DNA of 14,111 bases, taken from assembly GCA_902773365.1 (NCBI GenBank), contig CACYEG010000062.1, forward strand, positions 1 through 14,111. The letters run 5' to 3'. The notes below the pieces were generated by a model that saw nothing but the letters and a program-made list of their open reading frames with translations, was not told the origin of the DNA and ran no database searches. This stretch comes from an uncultured Erysipelotrichaceae bacterium. GTDB taxonomy: Bacteria; Bacillota_I; Bacilli_A; RF39; UBA660. This document shows, piece after piece, positions 6,664-13,662 of the stretch. Numbering within the stretch: the first letter of the stretch is position 1; every line of letters begins with the position of its first letter. The position numbers were made by a program, and so were the translations under genes.

Positions 6664-6679
6664 TAATATGCTTTTTTTA
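6655..6679 (+). terminator. Intrinsic terminator overlapping the efp stop codon
   Basis: AGCATA (6657-6662) pairs with TATGCT (6667-6672) across a GTAA loop, can be extended by two weaker pairs, and runs into a seven-base T-tract. The TAG stop codon of efp (6661-6663) is in the stem and loop, so ribosomes finishing efp would cover the hairpin. The stem is short and AU-rich, so termination may be partial. Confidence 0.7.
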
Positions 6680-6684
6680 TTGGG

Positions 6685-6713
6685 TTGACTTAAAAGTATT
6701 TTTTCTTTATAAT
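6685..6713 (+). promoter_or_regulatory. Sigma-A promoter for frr
   Basis: TTGACT (6685-6690), exactly 17 nt, and TATAAT (6708-6713). It lies between the efp terminator and the frr ribosome site (TAGGTGA, 6725-6731). The predicted start is near 6720. Confidence 0.88.
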
Positions 6714-6735
6714 TGGTTTAGAAATAGGTGAGAAA

Positions 6736-7275
6736 ATGGATTATACAAGTGAAGCAGAATTTAAAATGGTTGAAGTAATTGAAAATTTAGAAAAAAGATT
6801 AACTAGTGTTAGAGCTGGTAGGGCAAATCCTAATATGTTATCCGGTATAATGGTTGAATATTACGGTGCACCGACGCCAATTCAATCAGTTGCAAATATT
6901 ACTGTACCAGAAGCAAGACAGCTATTTATTAAGCCCTTTGATAAAAGCACATTAAAAGATATTGAAAGAGCAATCAACGAAGCCAATTTAGGAATTAATC
7001 CTACAAACAATGGAGAAATGATTATAATCACTTTACCAGAGTTGACTGAGGAAAAAAGAAAAGATTATGTTAAACAAGCCAAATCTATTGGAGAAGATGC
7101 TAAAATTGCTTTAAGAAATGTAAGACAAGATGCTAATAATAAGGTAAAAAAAGACGAATTGCCTGAAGATCAAGAAAATAAAATACTAGAGGACATCCAA
7201 AACTTAATTAATAAATACAATAAAACAGTAGATGATAAAATTAAGGAAAAAGAAAATGAACTAATGGAAGTGTAA
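6736..7275 (+). CDS. frr: Ribosome recycling factor
   Basis: Soluble factor that, with EF-G, splits the post-termination ribosome. The 179 residues match the family closely: RLTSVRAGRANPNMLSGI and VEYYGAPTPIQSVANITVPEAR at the N-terminal side, IERAINEANLGINPTNNGE, then LPELTEEKRKDYVKQAKSIGEDAKIALRNVRQDANNKVKK. These form the head domain and the three-helix bundle; the C-terminal helix is strongly charged and coiled-coil-like. The gene has its own promoter and is separated from pyrH, its usual neighbour, at least within this window. The AGGTGAG site is 4 nt before the ATG. A perfect inverted repeat follows the stop codon, without a T-run. Confidence 0.97.
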   Translation: MDYTSEAEFKMVEVIENLEKRLTSVRAGRANPNMLSGIMVEYYGAPTPIQSVANITVPEARQLFIKPFDKSTLKDIERAINEANLGINPTNNGEMIIITLPELTEEKRKDYVKQAKSIGEDAKIALRNVRQDANNKVKKDELPEDQENKILEDIQNLINKYNKTVDDKIKEKENELMEV

Positions 7276-7276
7276 C

Positions 7277-7302
7277 TTTCATTTTTTATGCAAAAAATGA
7301 AA
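7277..7302. repeat. Perfect 11-bp inverted repeat after frr
   Basis: TTTCATTTTTT (7277-7287) and AAAAAATGAAA (7292-7302) with a 4-nt loop ATGC. It begins one base after the frr stop codon. It is not followed by a T-run on either strand, so it is at best a weak terminator or a 3'-end stabilising hairpin. Transcription into the ABC genes may therefore continue from frr. Confidence 0.65.
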
Positions 7303-7314
7303 AATCAACACGAT

Positions 7315-7343
7315 TTGACAGTGAATGATGGTTGTGTTAATCT
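7315..7343 (+). promoter_or_regulatory. Promoter for the tandem ABC exporter genes
   Basis: Perfect TTGACA (7315-7320), 17-nt spacer, TAATCT (7338-7343) preceded by an extended TGT. The start would be near 7350, immediately before the GAGGAG ribosome site (7351-7356). This position shows that the ATG at 7288, in the same frame as the ABC gene, cannot be the start when this promoter is used. Confidence 0.75.
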
Positions 7344-7365
7344 AAAAAACGAGGAGATGATTATT

Positions 7366-9591
7366 TTGAGTTTAATAAAACTTAAAGGTGTATCAAAATT
7401 TTATTATAATAAGAATTCTATTGCTAGTGGATTTAATAAAATAAATTTAGAATTAAATATGGGAGAATTTGTCGTAATTACAGGTGAATCAGGAAGTGGT
7501 AAGTCTACTCTTTTAAATGTTATTTCTGGACTAGATTCATACGAAGAAGGAGAAATGTATATCAATGGAGAAGAAACAAGTCATTATACTGAACAAGATT
7601 ATGAATTATATAGAAGAAAATACATTGGCAATATATTCCAACACTTTAATCTAGTAAACAGTTATACAGTTTATCAAAATATTGAATTAGTCCTTCTTTT
7701 TAATGGCTATACTAAAAAGGATGCAAAAGGTAAAATTAATGAAATAATTAAAACTGTTGGCTTAACAAAATATAAGAACACAAAAGTTTCTAAGCTTTCC
7801 GGTGGGCAAAAACAAAGAGTAGCAATTGCAAGAGCTCTTGCCAAAGATACTCCTATAATCGTTGCAGATGAACCAACAGGTAATTTAGACATAGCAAGTG
7901 CCAAAACCGTTATGAAGTTACTTCACGATATTTCGATAAATAAATTAGTAGTGATAGTAACCCATAATTATGAGCAAGTTGAGCCATATGCCACTAGAAA
8001 AATTTCGATGAGTGACGGAAAAATTGTCGAAGATAAAATTATAAAAAAGTCAGAGTCACTAGGAGTAGTAGAAGGAACATATAAATCGATATCTTTTAGA
8101 AATAAAGTTAGACTAGGTATACGAAATGTATTTAACATTAAAGTTAAGTTTTTGTTATTATTTTTCGTATATTTGTTTTTAACAATAGCAATGTTTAGCG
8201 AATATTCTAGTATTAAGAAACAAAACTTTGATCAAGACGAAATGGGATATAATTACTATTTTAATGATACAAGACCAGAGCGCATTATCTTAAATAAAAA
8301 AGATAAAAAGGAATTTGATGAAAGTGATTTTAAAACTATAAATAGTATCAATTTAATTAAAGATATATTTAAAGATGATTTGTTTTTAGATACTCAGTTT
8401 TCTATTTATAAAGACGAAACATATTTTTATGGTACGGCTAAAACAATAAGAGATATTAAAAGTGTAGACGAAGGAAGAATGCCCGAAAATGATAAAGAAG
8501 TAGTATTGGGTGTCTATGGTGATAACTTTTCTTATAAGCAAGCGAAGGATACTTTATTTGAGAAGAAGTTCAATATAGAAAATTCGATGAGTGGAAAAAA
8601 GATCGATTATCCAATGAGTATTTGTGGAGTAAAGTATTTAGAGTCGAGGGATAACTATTATAGTGATGAGGTAATTCTTTATGTACCAGAATCATTCTTT
8701 GAAAAAGCTAGAATAGACGTTAACGCATCGTTTAGTATAATGGAGTTAACACTTAATAATCACATATTATCGACGAATAAAAATATTAGTTTTCAACTAA
8801 AACCTAATGATAAAGTTAAGAGTGGTGAAGCAATCATATTCCAAGATTTAAATTCTTACTGTAATAATTATTATTGTAATAATACCAATATGAATCTAAA
8901 GGTATCAAATATATATTATGAAGAGAGTTTAAACCTCAAGATTAAAAGTTATACTACAAAAGAAAACTTTAGATCACTTACAGGACTATCTAATTATGAT
9001 GATAATGTATGGACAATATTTATTAGTAACGAAGATTATTTACGTCTATTTGATAAACCAACTTACCAAATAAGTGTATTTGTTAAAGATACAAAAGATT
9101 TAGACGATGCTATCGCCATGCTAGAATCTAAAGGTTATAATACTCTTTCTATTAAGAAGACTTTAGCGAATAATTTTGGAGAGTTTATCGGTGTCATTAG
9201 GATAATTAGAAATCTCGTGTTTATCGTTGCAACAATAGCATTATTCTTTATAGTTTATTTCATTATCAAGATAATATTAAAGTCGAGAAACATCTATTAT
9301 TCTACAATAAGAATATTAGGTTCAACCAAGCAACAAGCTAAGACTTTATTAAATATTGAATTGTTATTTGATGCAAATATTGCGTACATTGTATTTTTAG
9401 GACTTATTTTAATAGTAAAAAAAGGTTTAATCGATATAGACTATATAAAAGACATGGTCGTATACTTTAAGTATTATGATTATATCTTATTATACTTAAT
9501 ACTATCGATAATGTCGCTACTCATTTCTAACAGATATGCTCATAAATTATTTAAAAACTCTGTCATGCATACTTATAGAGAGGAGGTCTAG
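7366..9591 (+). CDS. MacB-type ABC exporter, ATPase fused to FtsX-like permease (first of pair)
   Basis: An inner-membrane ABC protein of the type VII/MacB-LolCDE fold, probably a mechanotransmitting exporter or extruder for a peptide, lipid or antibiotic; the substrate is not visible. The ATPase domain is complete: Walker A GESGSGKS (40-47), signature LSGGQ (144-148), Walker B VADEP with E169, H-loop H200. One membrane helix follows (about 261-280), then about 330 residues of extracytoplasmic domain with the MacB-like GRMPENDKEV segment, then three helices (about 617-638, 671-684, 704-722) of the FtsX core. That is the MacB topology in 741 residues. I place the start at TTG 7366, 9 nt after GAGGAG; ATG 7357 abuts the ribosome site and is less likely. 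A second exporter gene follows after 2 nt. Extracellular CNNYYC could form a disulfide. No regulator or two-component genes are adjacent. Confidence 0.9.
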   Translation: MSLIKLKGVSKFYYNKNSIASGFNKINLELNMGEFVVITGESGSGKSTLLNVISGLDSYEEGEMYINGEETSHYTEQDYELYRRKYIGNIFQHFNLVNSYTVYQNIELVLLFNGYTKKDAKGKINEIIKTVGLTKYKNTKVSKLSGGQKQRVAIARALAKDTPIIVADEPTGNLDIASAKTVMKLLHDISINKLVVIVTHNYEQVEPYATRKISMSDGKIVEDKIIKKSESLGVVEGTYKSISFRNKVRLGIRNVFNIKVKFLLLFFVYLFLTIAMFSEYSSIKKQNFDQDEMGYNYYFNDTRPERIILNKKDKKEFDESDFKTINSINLIKDIFKDDLFLDTQFSIYKDETYFYGTAKTIRDIKSVDEGRMPENDKEVVLGVYGDNFSYKQAKDTLFEKKFNIENSMSGKKIDYPMSICGVKYLESRDNYYSDEVILYVPESFFEKARIDVNASFSIMELTLNNHILSTNKNISFQLKPNDKVKSGEAIIFQDLNSYCNNYYCNNTNMNLKVSNIYYEESLNLKIKSYTTKENFRSLTGLSNYDDNVWTIFISNEDYLRLFDKPTYQISVFVKDTKDLDDAIAMLESKGYNTLSIKKTLANNFGEFIGVIRIIRNLVFIVATIALFFIVYFIIKIILKSRNIYYSTIRILGSTKQQAKTLLNIELLFDANIAYIVFLGLILIVKKGLIDIDYIKDMVVYFKYYDYILLYLILSIMSLLISNRYAHKLFKNSVMHTYREEV

Positions 9592-9593
9592 TC

Positions 9594-11984
9594 ATGCTAA
9601 AATTAGAAAATGTCAACAAATACTTCTTTAGACATAAGAAAAATGAAATACACGTTATAAACGATACATCTTTAACGTTAGATGATACTGGTTTGGTTGC
9701 TCTTTTGGGCCCAAGTGGATGTGGTAAGACTACGCTTTTAAATGCCATCGGCGGACTAGATAAAGTTAATAAAGGTAAAATCTATATTAATGGTAAAAAA
9801 TTACCTCGAAGAGGCAATCTTAAAAGAGATAAAATTAGAGTGCTCAATATTGGATATATTTTTCAAGACTATAATTTAATAGAAAATATGAGTGTTTTTG
9901 ATAATATTGCTTTATCATTAAAGATGATCGGTATAAAAAACAAACAGGAAATTAAAAGAAGAGTTGAATATGTCTTAGAAAAAGTTGGTATGTACCGCTA
10001 TAGAAATAAACCAGCGGGCATGCTTTCTGGTGGTGAAAAACAAAGAGTAGGTATTGCTAGAGCAATTGTTAAAAATCCCGCAATAATCATCGCTGACGAG
10101 CCAACTGGAAATTTGGACAGCAAAAACACCATAGAAATTATGAATATTATTAAATCTATTTCAAAAGATAGATTAGTAATTCTAGTTACACACGAATCAA
10201 GTTTGGCTGCATTTTATGCTTCTAGAATTATAAATATCGAGGATGGAAAGCTTATATCTGATAATATCAATGAACATGAGGACGAATTAGACTATAGAAT
10301 AGATAATAAAATATATTTATTAGACTTCGCTAATCATAAAAAGGTCTCTAATGATGTTGCAAATATTGATTTATATTCAGATTCTAATGAACCTATAAAT
10401 TTAAAAATAGCTATAAAAAAAGGAAACGTTTATGTCGAAGCAATTACTAAAGAAAAAGTTGAGGTTATCGATGAAGACTCTAATATCGAATTAGTTAACG
10501 ATAAATATAAAAAGATTACTAAAAGTGATTATGAAAAGAGTAATTTTGATTTAAAAGAATTAGACAATTCTAATCACGTACTTAAGTATTCATCTATATA
10601 CAATCCTATTACAATGATAAAAAGTGGTTTTAAAAAAGTATTTAATTATTCTTTAATTAAAAAAGTACTTTTAGGAGGGTTTTTTGTATCTGCAATGTTC
10701 ATAGTTTATGCAGTTAGCAACATATTTGGAGCGACGAACATCAAGGATGAAAGCTTTTTGACCAAAAATAGGAACTATATCGATATAAAAACAAAAACGA
10801 CTAAAGTTGAAGATTACCTCGAAATAGAAAAAATGGATAATATAGACTATGTTATTCCAGGAAATTCTACCATTGACTTTACAGTTGTTTCAAAAAGTAT
10901 ATATCAGTTTAATACAGTTACACCTTCGTTTAGCTCTTCTATCGCAGATATTGGATTAATAGACAATATAATTAAAGGAAAAAAGCCGAAATCTAAATCC
11001 GAAGTTTGTCTAGACAAAATTGTTGCAAATAATGCAATGAAAATAGACGATATCAAGATGATGGGAATAAATAACTACAAAGACTTCCTTTTCAAAAAAT
11101 TAATTGTCCGCGATATGGAATTTGTCATTACTTGCATATGTGATACTGCTAGTCCTTCGGTATATATGGATAAATCACTATTTATGAATATACTTGCGAC
11201 ACAAAAAGAAGACGAAAATATTATCCAATCATATGATTTTGTTAAAGATAGTATTACTATTAAGAACGGTAGAGCGCCTATGAACGACTATGAAGTTATT
11301 GTCAATATCGATAATAAGTATGAAATGCCTATTGGAAAAACAATTGATTTAAAAATAAATGGAAAAAAATTAAAAGTTGTTGGGCATTATTTTTCAAAAT
11401 ATGGTGTTCAAGATTATTATGTAAATGACAATACTTTAAAATATGATAATATTAGAAAAAATCCATCTATAACTATATATTCATCGGATAAAGAGAATGC
11501 TATAAAAGCCTTACAAGAAAAAGGATTTAACGCTAAGGATGTATATGAAAGTGAGAAGGGCGAATATTTAAAATCTATTAAAGACTCAGTCATGGAGCAT
11601 TTAATAATCGCTGGAATCCTATTAATAATATCTTTTGTCGAAATCTATTTAATGGTGCGTGCATCTTTCTTGTCTCGCATTAAAGAAGTAGGCATTTATA
11701 GAGCTGTTGGAGTAAAAATAATCGATATATATAAGATGTTCTTAGGTGAAATATTAGTAATAACTACACTTGCAAGTGTTCCTGGTTATATAATAATGAG
11801 CTTAATTTTAAGGGAAATATCTAAAATAAAGTATTTAAGAAATTTATATATGGTGGATGCTAAAGTACTTATTACAAGCATTATCTTAATATACGGATTA
11901 AATATAATAATGGGGCTTTTGCCAATAAGAAAAGTAGTTAAAAAAACACCAGCTTCTATTCTTGCTAGAAACGATATAGATTAA
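9594..11984 (+). CDS. MacB-type ABC exporter, ATPase fused to FtsX-like permease with extra linker domain (second of pair)
   Basis: Partner of the preceding exporter, starting 2 nt after its stop with a strong AGGAGG site (9581-9586); the two probably form a heterodimer. ATPase motifs are intact: Walker A GPSGCGKTT (39-47), signature LSGGE (144-148), Walker B ADEP with E169, H-loop H200. Unlike its partner it then has about 105 residues (230-335) of acidic, beta-strand-rich sequence before the first helix (about 357-380). The extracytoplasmic domain (about 380-667) holds two GxxPxxxxEV segments (GKKPKSKSEV and GRAPMNDYEV), as in MacB-family domains. Three C-terminal helices (about 668-690, 720-740, 758-778) include the FtsX core IKEVGIYRAVGVKIIDIYKM. 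The 796 residues are long for the family because of the linker. No clear terminator follows; read-through into dacB is possible. The family call is secure, the substrate unknown. Confidence 0.9.
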   Translation: MLKLENVNKYFFRHKKNEIHVINDTSLTLDDTGLVALLGPSGCGKTTLLNAIGGLDKVNKGKIYINGKKLPRRGNLKRDKIRVLNIGYIFQDYNLIENMSVFDNIALSLKMIGIKNKQEIKRRVEYVLEKVGMYRYRNKPAGMLSGGEKQRVGIARAIVKNPAIIIADEPTGNLDSKNTIEIMNIIKSISKDRLVILVTHESSLAAFYASRIINIEDGKLISDNINEHEDELDYRIDNKIYLLDFANHKKVSNDVANIDLYSDSNEPINLKIAIKKGNVYVEAITKEKVEVIDEDSNIELVNDKYKKITKSDYEKSNFDLKELDNSNHVLKYSSIYNPITMIKSGFKKVFNYSLIKKVLLGGFFVSAMFIVYAVSNIFGATNIKDESFLTKNRNYIDIKTKTTKVEDYLEIEKMDNIDYVIPGNSTIDFTVVSKSIYQFNTVTPSFSSSIADIGLIDNIIKGKKPKSKSEVCLDKIVANNAMKIDDIKMMGINNYKDFLFKKLIVRDMEFVITCICDTASPSVYMDKSLFMNILATQKEDENIIQSYDFVKDSITIKNGRAPMNDYEVIVNIDNKYEMPIGKTIDLKINGKKLKVVGHYFSKYGVQDYYVNDNTLKYDNIRKNPSITIYSSDKENAIKALQEKGFNAKDVYESEKGEYLKSIKDSVMEHLIIAGILLIISFVEIYLMVRASFLSRIKEVGIYRAVGVKIIDIYKMFLGEILVITTLASVPGYIIMSLILREISKIKYLRNLYMVDAKVLITSIILIYGLNIIMGLLPIRKVVKKTPASILARNDID

Positions 11985-12014
11985 CATATTAAAATATCAT
12001 TTAAATCATATAAT
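11984..12014 (+). promoter_or_regulatory. Candidate promoter before dacB (sigma-A -10 or sigma-E-like)
   Basis: CATATAAT at 12007-12014 contains a perfect TATAAT and also matches seven of eight positions of the sporulation sigma-E -10 (CATACAnT). ACATATT at 11984-11990 resembles the sigma-E -35 (KMATATT), with a 16-nt spacer, slightly long. The predicted start leaves a leader of only about 8 nt before the ATG at 12029, which argues against it. Weak. Confidence 0.3.
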
Positions 12015-12028
12015 TAATAAGTGATTAT

Positions 12029-13090
12029 ATGAAAAAAATGATATTTTTTATTTTGCTGACTTCCTTTTTTTGCTTTTCTAGAGTATATGCTAGCGTAGCA
12101 GAAATTGTCATGGATAGTGATAGTGGTAGAGTCCTCTATGGAAAGAATATAAACGACAAAAAGCTTATTGCGTCTACTACAAAAATATTGACAGCATTAG
12201 TCGTTTTAAACAATTCATCGATTGACGAAAAAGTTACAATTGGAGATGAAGTTTTAAAGGCTTATGGAAGTTCTATATATATTAAACCAGGGGAAACATA
12301 TAGCGTAGAGGACTTATTATATGGTTTGTTACTTAGAAGCGGGAATGATGCTAGTCTAAGTCTTGCTGTACATACTGCAGGATCTATAGAAGGTTTTGTT
12401 GTACTTATGAATGAAACAGCACAATCAATCGGCATGAAAAACTCAAGCTTTAATAATCCACATGGATTAGATGAAGAGACTGAAAATAAAAGTACTGTTT
12501 ACGATATGGCATTACTAATGAAAAAAGCAATGGAAAATGAAACATTTAGAGTTATTACTAGTGCAAAAAAATATAGATTCCAGGCAAATGAGAAAACCTA
12601 TGAATGGTATAATAAAAACAAATTATTATCAGATTATAAATACGCAACAGGGGGGAAAATAGGCTACACTAAAAGAGCAAAACACACATTTGTTTCAAGT
12701 GCAACAAAGGAGAACAAAAACCTAATTGCCGTAAGTTTCATTGACGATCAGCAGTTTATCACTCATAAAAACTTATACGAAAAATATTTTGCTATATACG
12801 ATAGGTATTTACTAATAGATAAAGATAATTTGCAAATTCCTTACAAAAGCGGAAAGCATTTATACACAGATGAATCATTTAATATGCTTTTAAAAAAGAG
12901 TGAAGTGGACAAAATAAAGCGAGAAATTATATTGTTTAAATCACCTATAAAAGAAAATGGCCGACTTTTTGTTGGTAATATGTATATTAGTTTAGATAAA
13001 ACAGTCTATAAAGCACTTAAAATTTATAGCGATATTCCAAAGAAAAAGGAAAGTATCATCGAGAGAATTATGAGGAAACTAAAATGGTAA
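12029..13090 (+). CDS. dacB: D-alanyl-D-alanine carboxypeptidase (DacB/DacF-type, S11 family)
   Basis: Extracytoplasmic penicillin-binding protein that removes the terminal D-Ala from peptidoglycan stem peptides and so limits cross-linking. A signal peptide (MKKMIFFILL..., likely cut after VYA, residue 21) leads into the catalytic domain. S49-T-T-K52 is the nucleophile motif, and S104-G-N106 the second. The third box reads K210-I-G212 instead of KTG, within GGKIGYTKRAKHTF. A PBP5-C-like beta domain and a C-terminal amphipathic basic helix (IIERIMRKLKW) that would hold it on the membrane complete the 353 residues. The ribosome site AAGTGAT is close to the ATG. The stop codon overlaps the start of spmA by 7 nt. 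The dacB-spmA-spmB order equals the Bacillus operon for spore cortex cross-linking and core dehydration, which is why I use dacB; a general DacF/DacA role cannot be excluded. Confidence 0.9.
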   Translation: MKKMIFFILLTSFFCFSRVYASVAEIVMDSDSGRVLYGKNINDKKLIASTTKILTALVVLNNSSIDEKVTIGDEVLKAYGSSIYIKPGETYSVEDLLYGLLLRSGNDASLSLAVHTAGSIEGFVVLMNETAQSIGMKNSSFNNPHGLDEETENKSTVYDMALLMKKAMENETFRVITSAKKYRFQANEKTYEWYNKNKLLSDYKYATGGKIGYTKRAKHTFVSSATKENKNLIAVSFIDDQQFITHKNLYEKYFAIYDRYLLIDKDNLQIPYKSGKHLYTDESFNMLLKKSEVDKIKREIILFKSPIKENGRLFVGNMYISLDKTVYKALKIYSDIPKKKESIIERIMRKLKW

Positions 13091-13662
13091 GCTTGATTTG
13101 GGGATTGTTGATAATAATCGGGATCTTATACAGTTTTTTAACAAAGAATAGCGGTTTAGTTAATGATGAAATACTTAAAAGTAGTGCGCAGGCACTAGAC
13201 ATGTTTTTAAATATGGCACCGTTGATTATACTATGGATGGGATTAATGAAAATAGCAGAAAAAAGTGGCCTTTTAGAAAAAATTGCTTTTAAATTTTCTT
13301 TCATATTATCTCGCCTTTTTCCAAGTATTCCTGCTGGACATGAAGCTTTAGGATTAATCGCTTCAAATATTATTGTCAATATGGCAGGACTTGGTAGTGC
13401 AGCAACACCATTTGGACTAAAGGCAATGGAGAAATTACAAGAATTAAATTCTGATAAAAAAACAGCTAGTGAAGCAATGATTACTTTTTTAGTACTCAAT
13501 ACAAGTGGTGTAACTATAATACCTACTTCTATTATTTCACTTCGTGCTCTATACGGAAGCAAAAATCCTAGTGAAATAATCATTACTGCACTTCTAAGTA
13601 CAATATGTGCTTCTTTTGCTGGCCTTTTATTCGATTATTTTATAAGGAGGAAAAATAGATGA
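13084..13662 (+). CDS. spmA: Spore maturation protein A
   Basis: A 192-residue membrane protein with a nucleoside-recognition (Gate) domain. Hydrophobic segments lie at about residues 4-20, 42-57, 91-107, 135-150 and 165-183. Diagnostic stretches are ALDMFLNMAPLIILWMGLMKIAEKSGLL, FPSIPAGHEALGLIASNIIVNMAGLGSAATPFGLKAM and FLVLNTSGVTIIPTSIISLRA, all typical of SpmA. In Bacillus, SpmA and SpmB act together in spore core dehydration; homologues also occur in non-sporulating bacteria with unknown role. Its ATG at 13084 lies inside the dacB 3' end, with GAGGA about 7 nt upstream, and its TGA stop overlaps the spmB start (ATGA). Translation of the three genes is therefore coupled. The TGA stop shows that this organism does not read TGA as tryptophan. 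Confidence 0.93.
   Translation: MVSLIWGLLIIIGILYSFLTKNSGLVNDEILKSSAQALDMFLNMAPLIILWMGLMKIAEKSGLLEKIAFKFSFILSRLFPSIPAGHEALGLIASNIIVNMAGLGSAATPFGLKAMEKLQELNSDKKTASEAMITFLVLNTSGVTIIPTSIISLRALYGSKNPSEIIITALLSTICASFAGLLFDYFIRRKNR

Noticed and set aside
7707..7904. Reverse-strand open frame within the first ABC ATPase
   Set aside because: Lies opposite the signature and Walker B motifs; a shadow frame.
9563..9748. Reverse-strand open frame across the junction of the two ABC genes
   Set aside because: Opposite the ribosome site and Walker A of the second gene; no start signal.
13068..13583. Reverse-strand open frame of 171 codons opposite spmA
   Set aside because: Long only because spmA is hydrophobic and low in certain codons; spmA has conserved family motifs and coupled start and stop signals.
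13660..13662. TGA read as tryptophan (Mollicutes code)
   Set aside because: TGA ends spmA exactly at the overlap with spmB, and tryptophans in all genes are TGG; the standard code holds.
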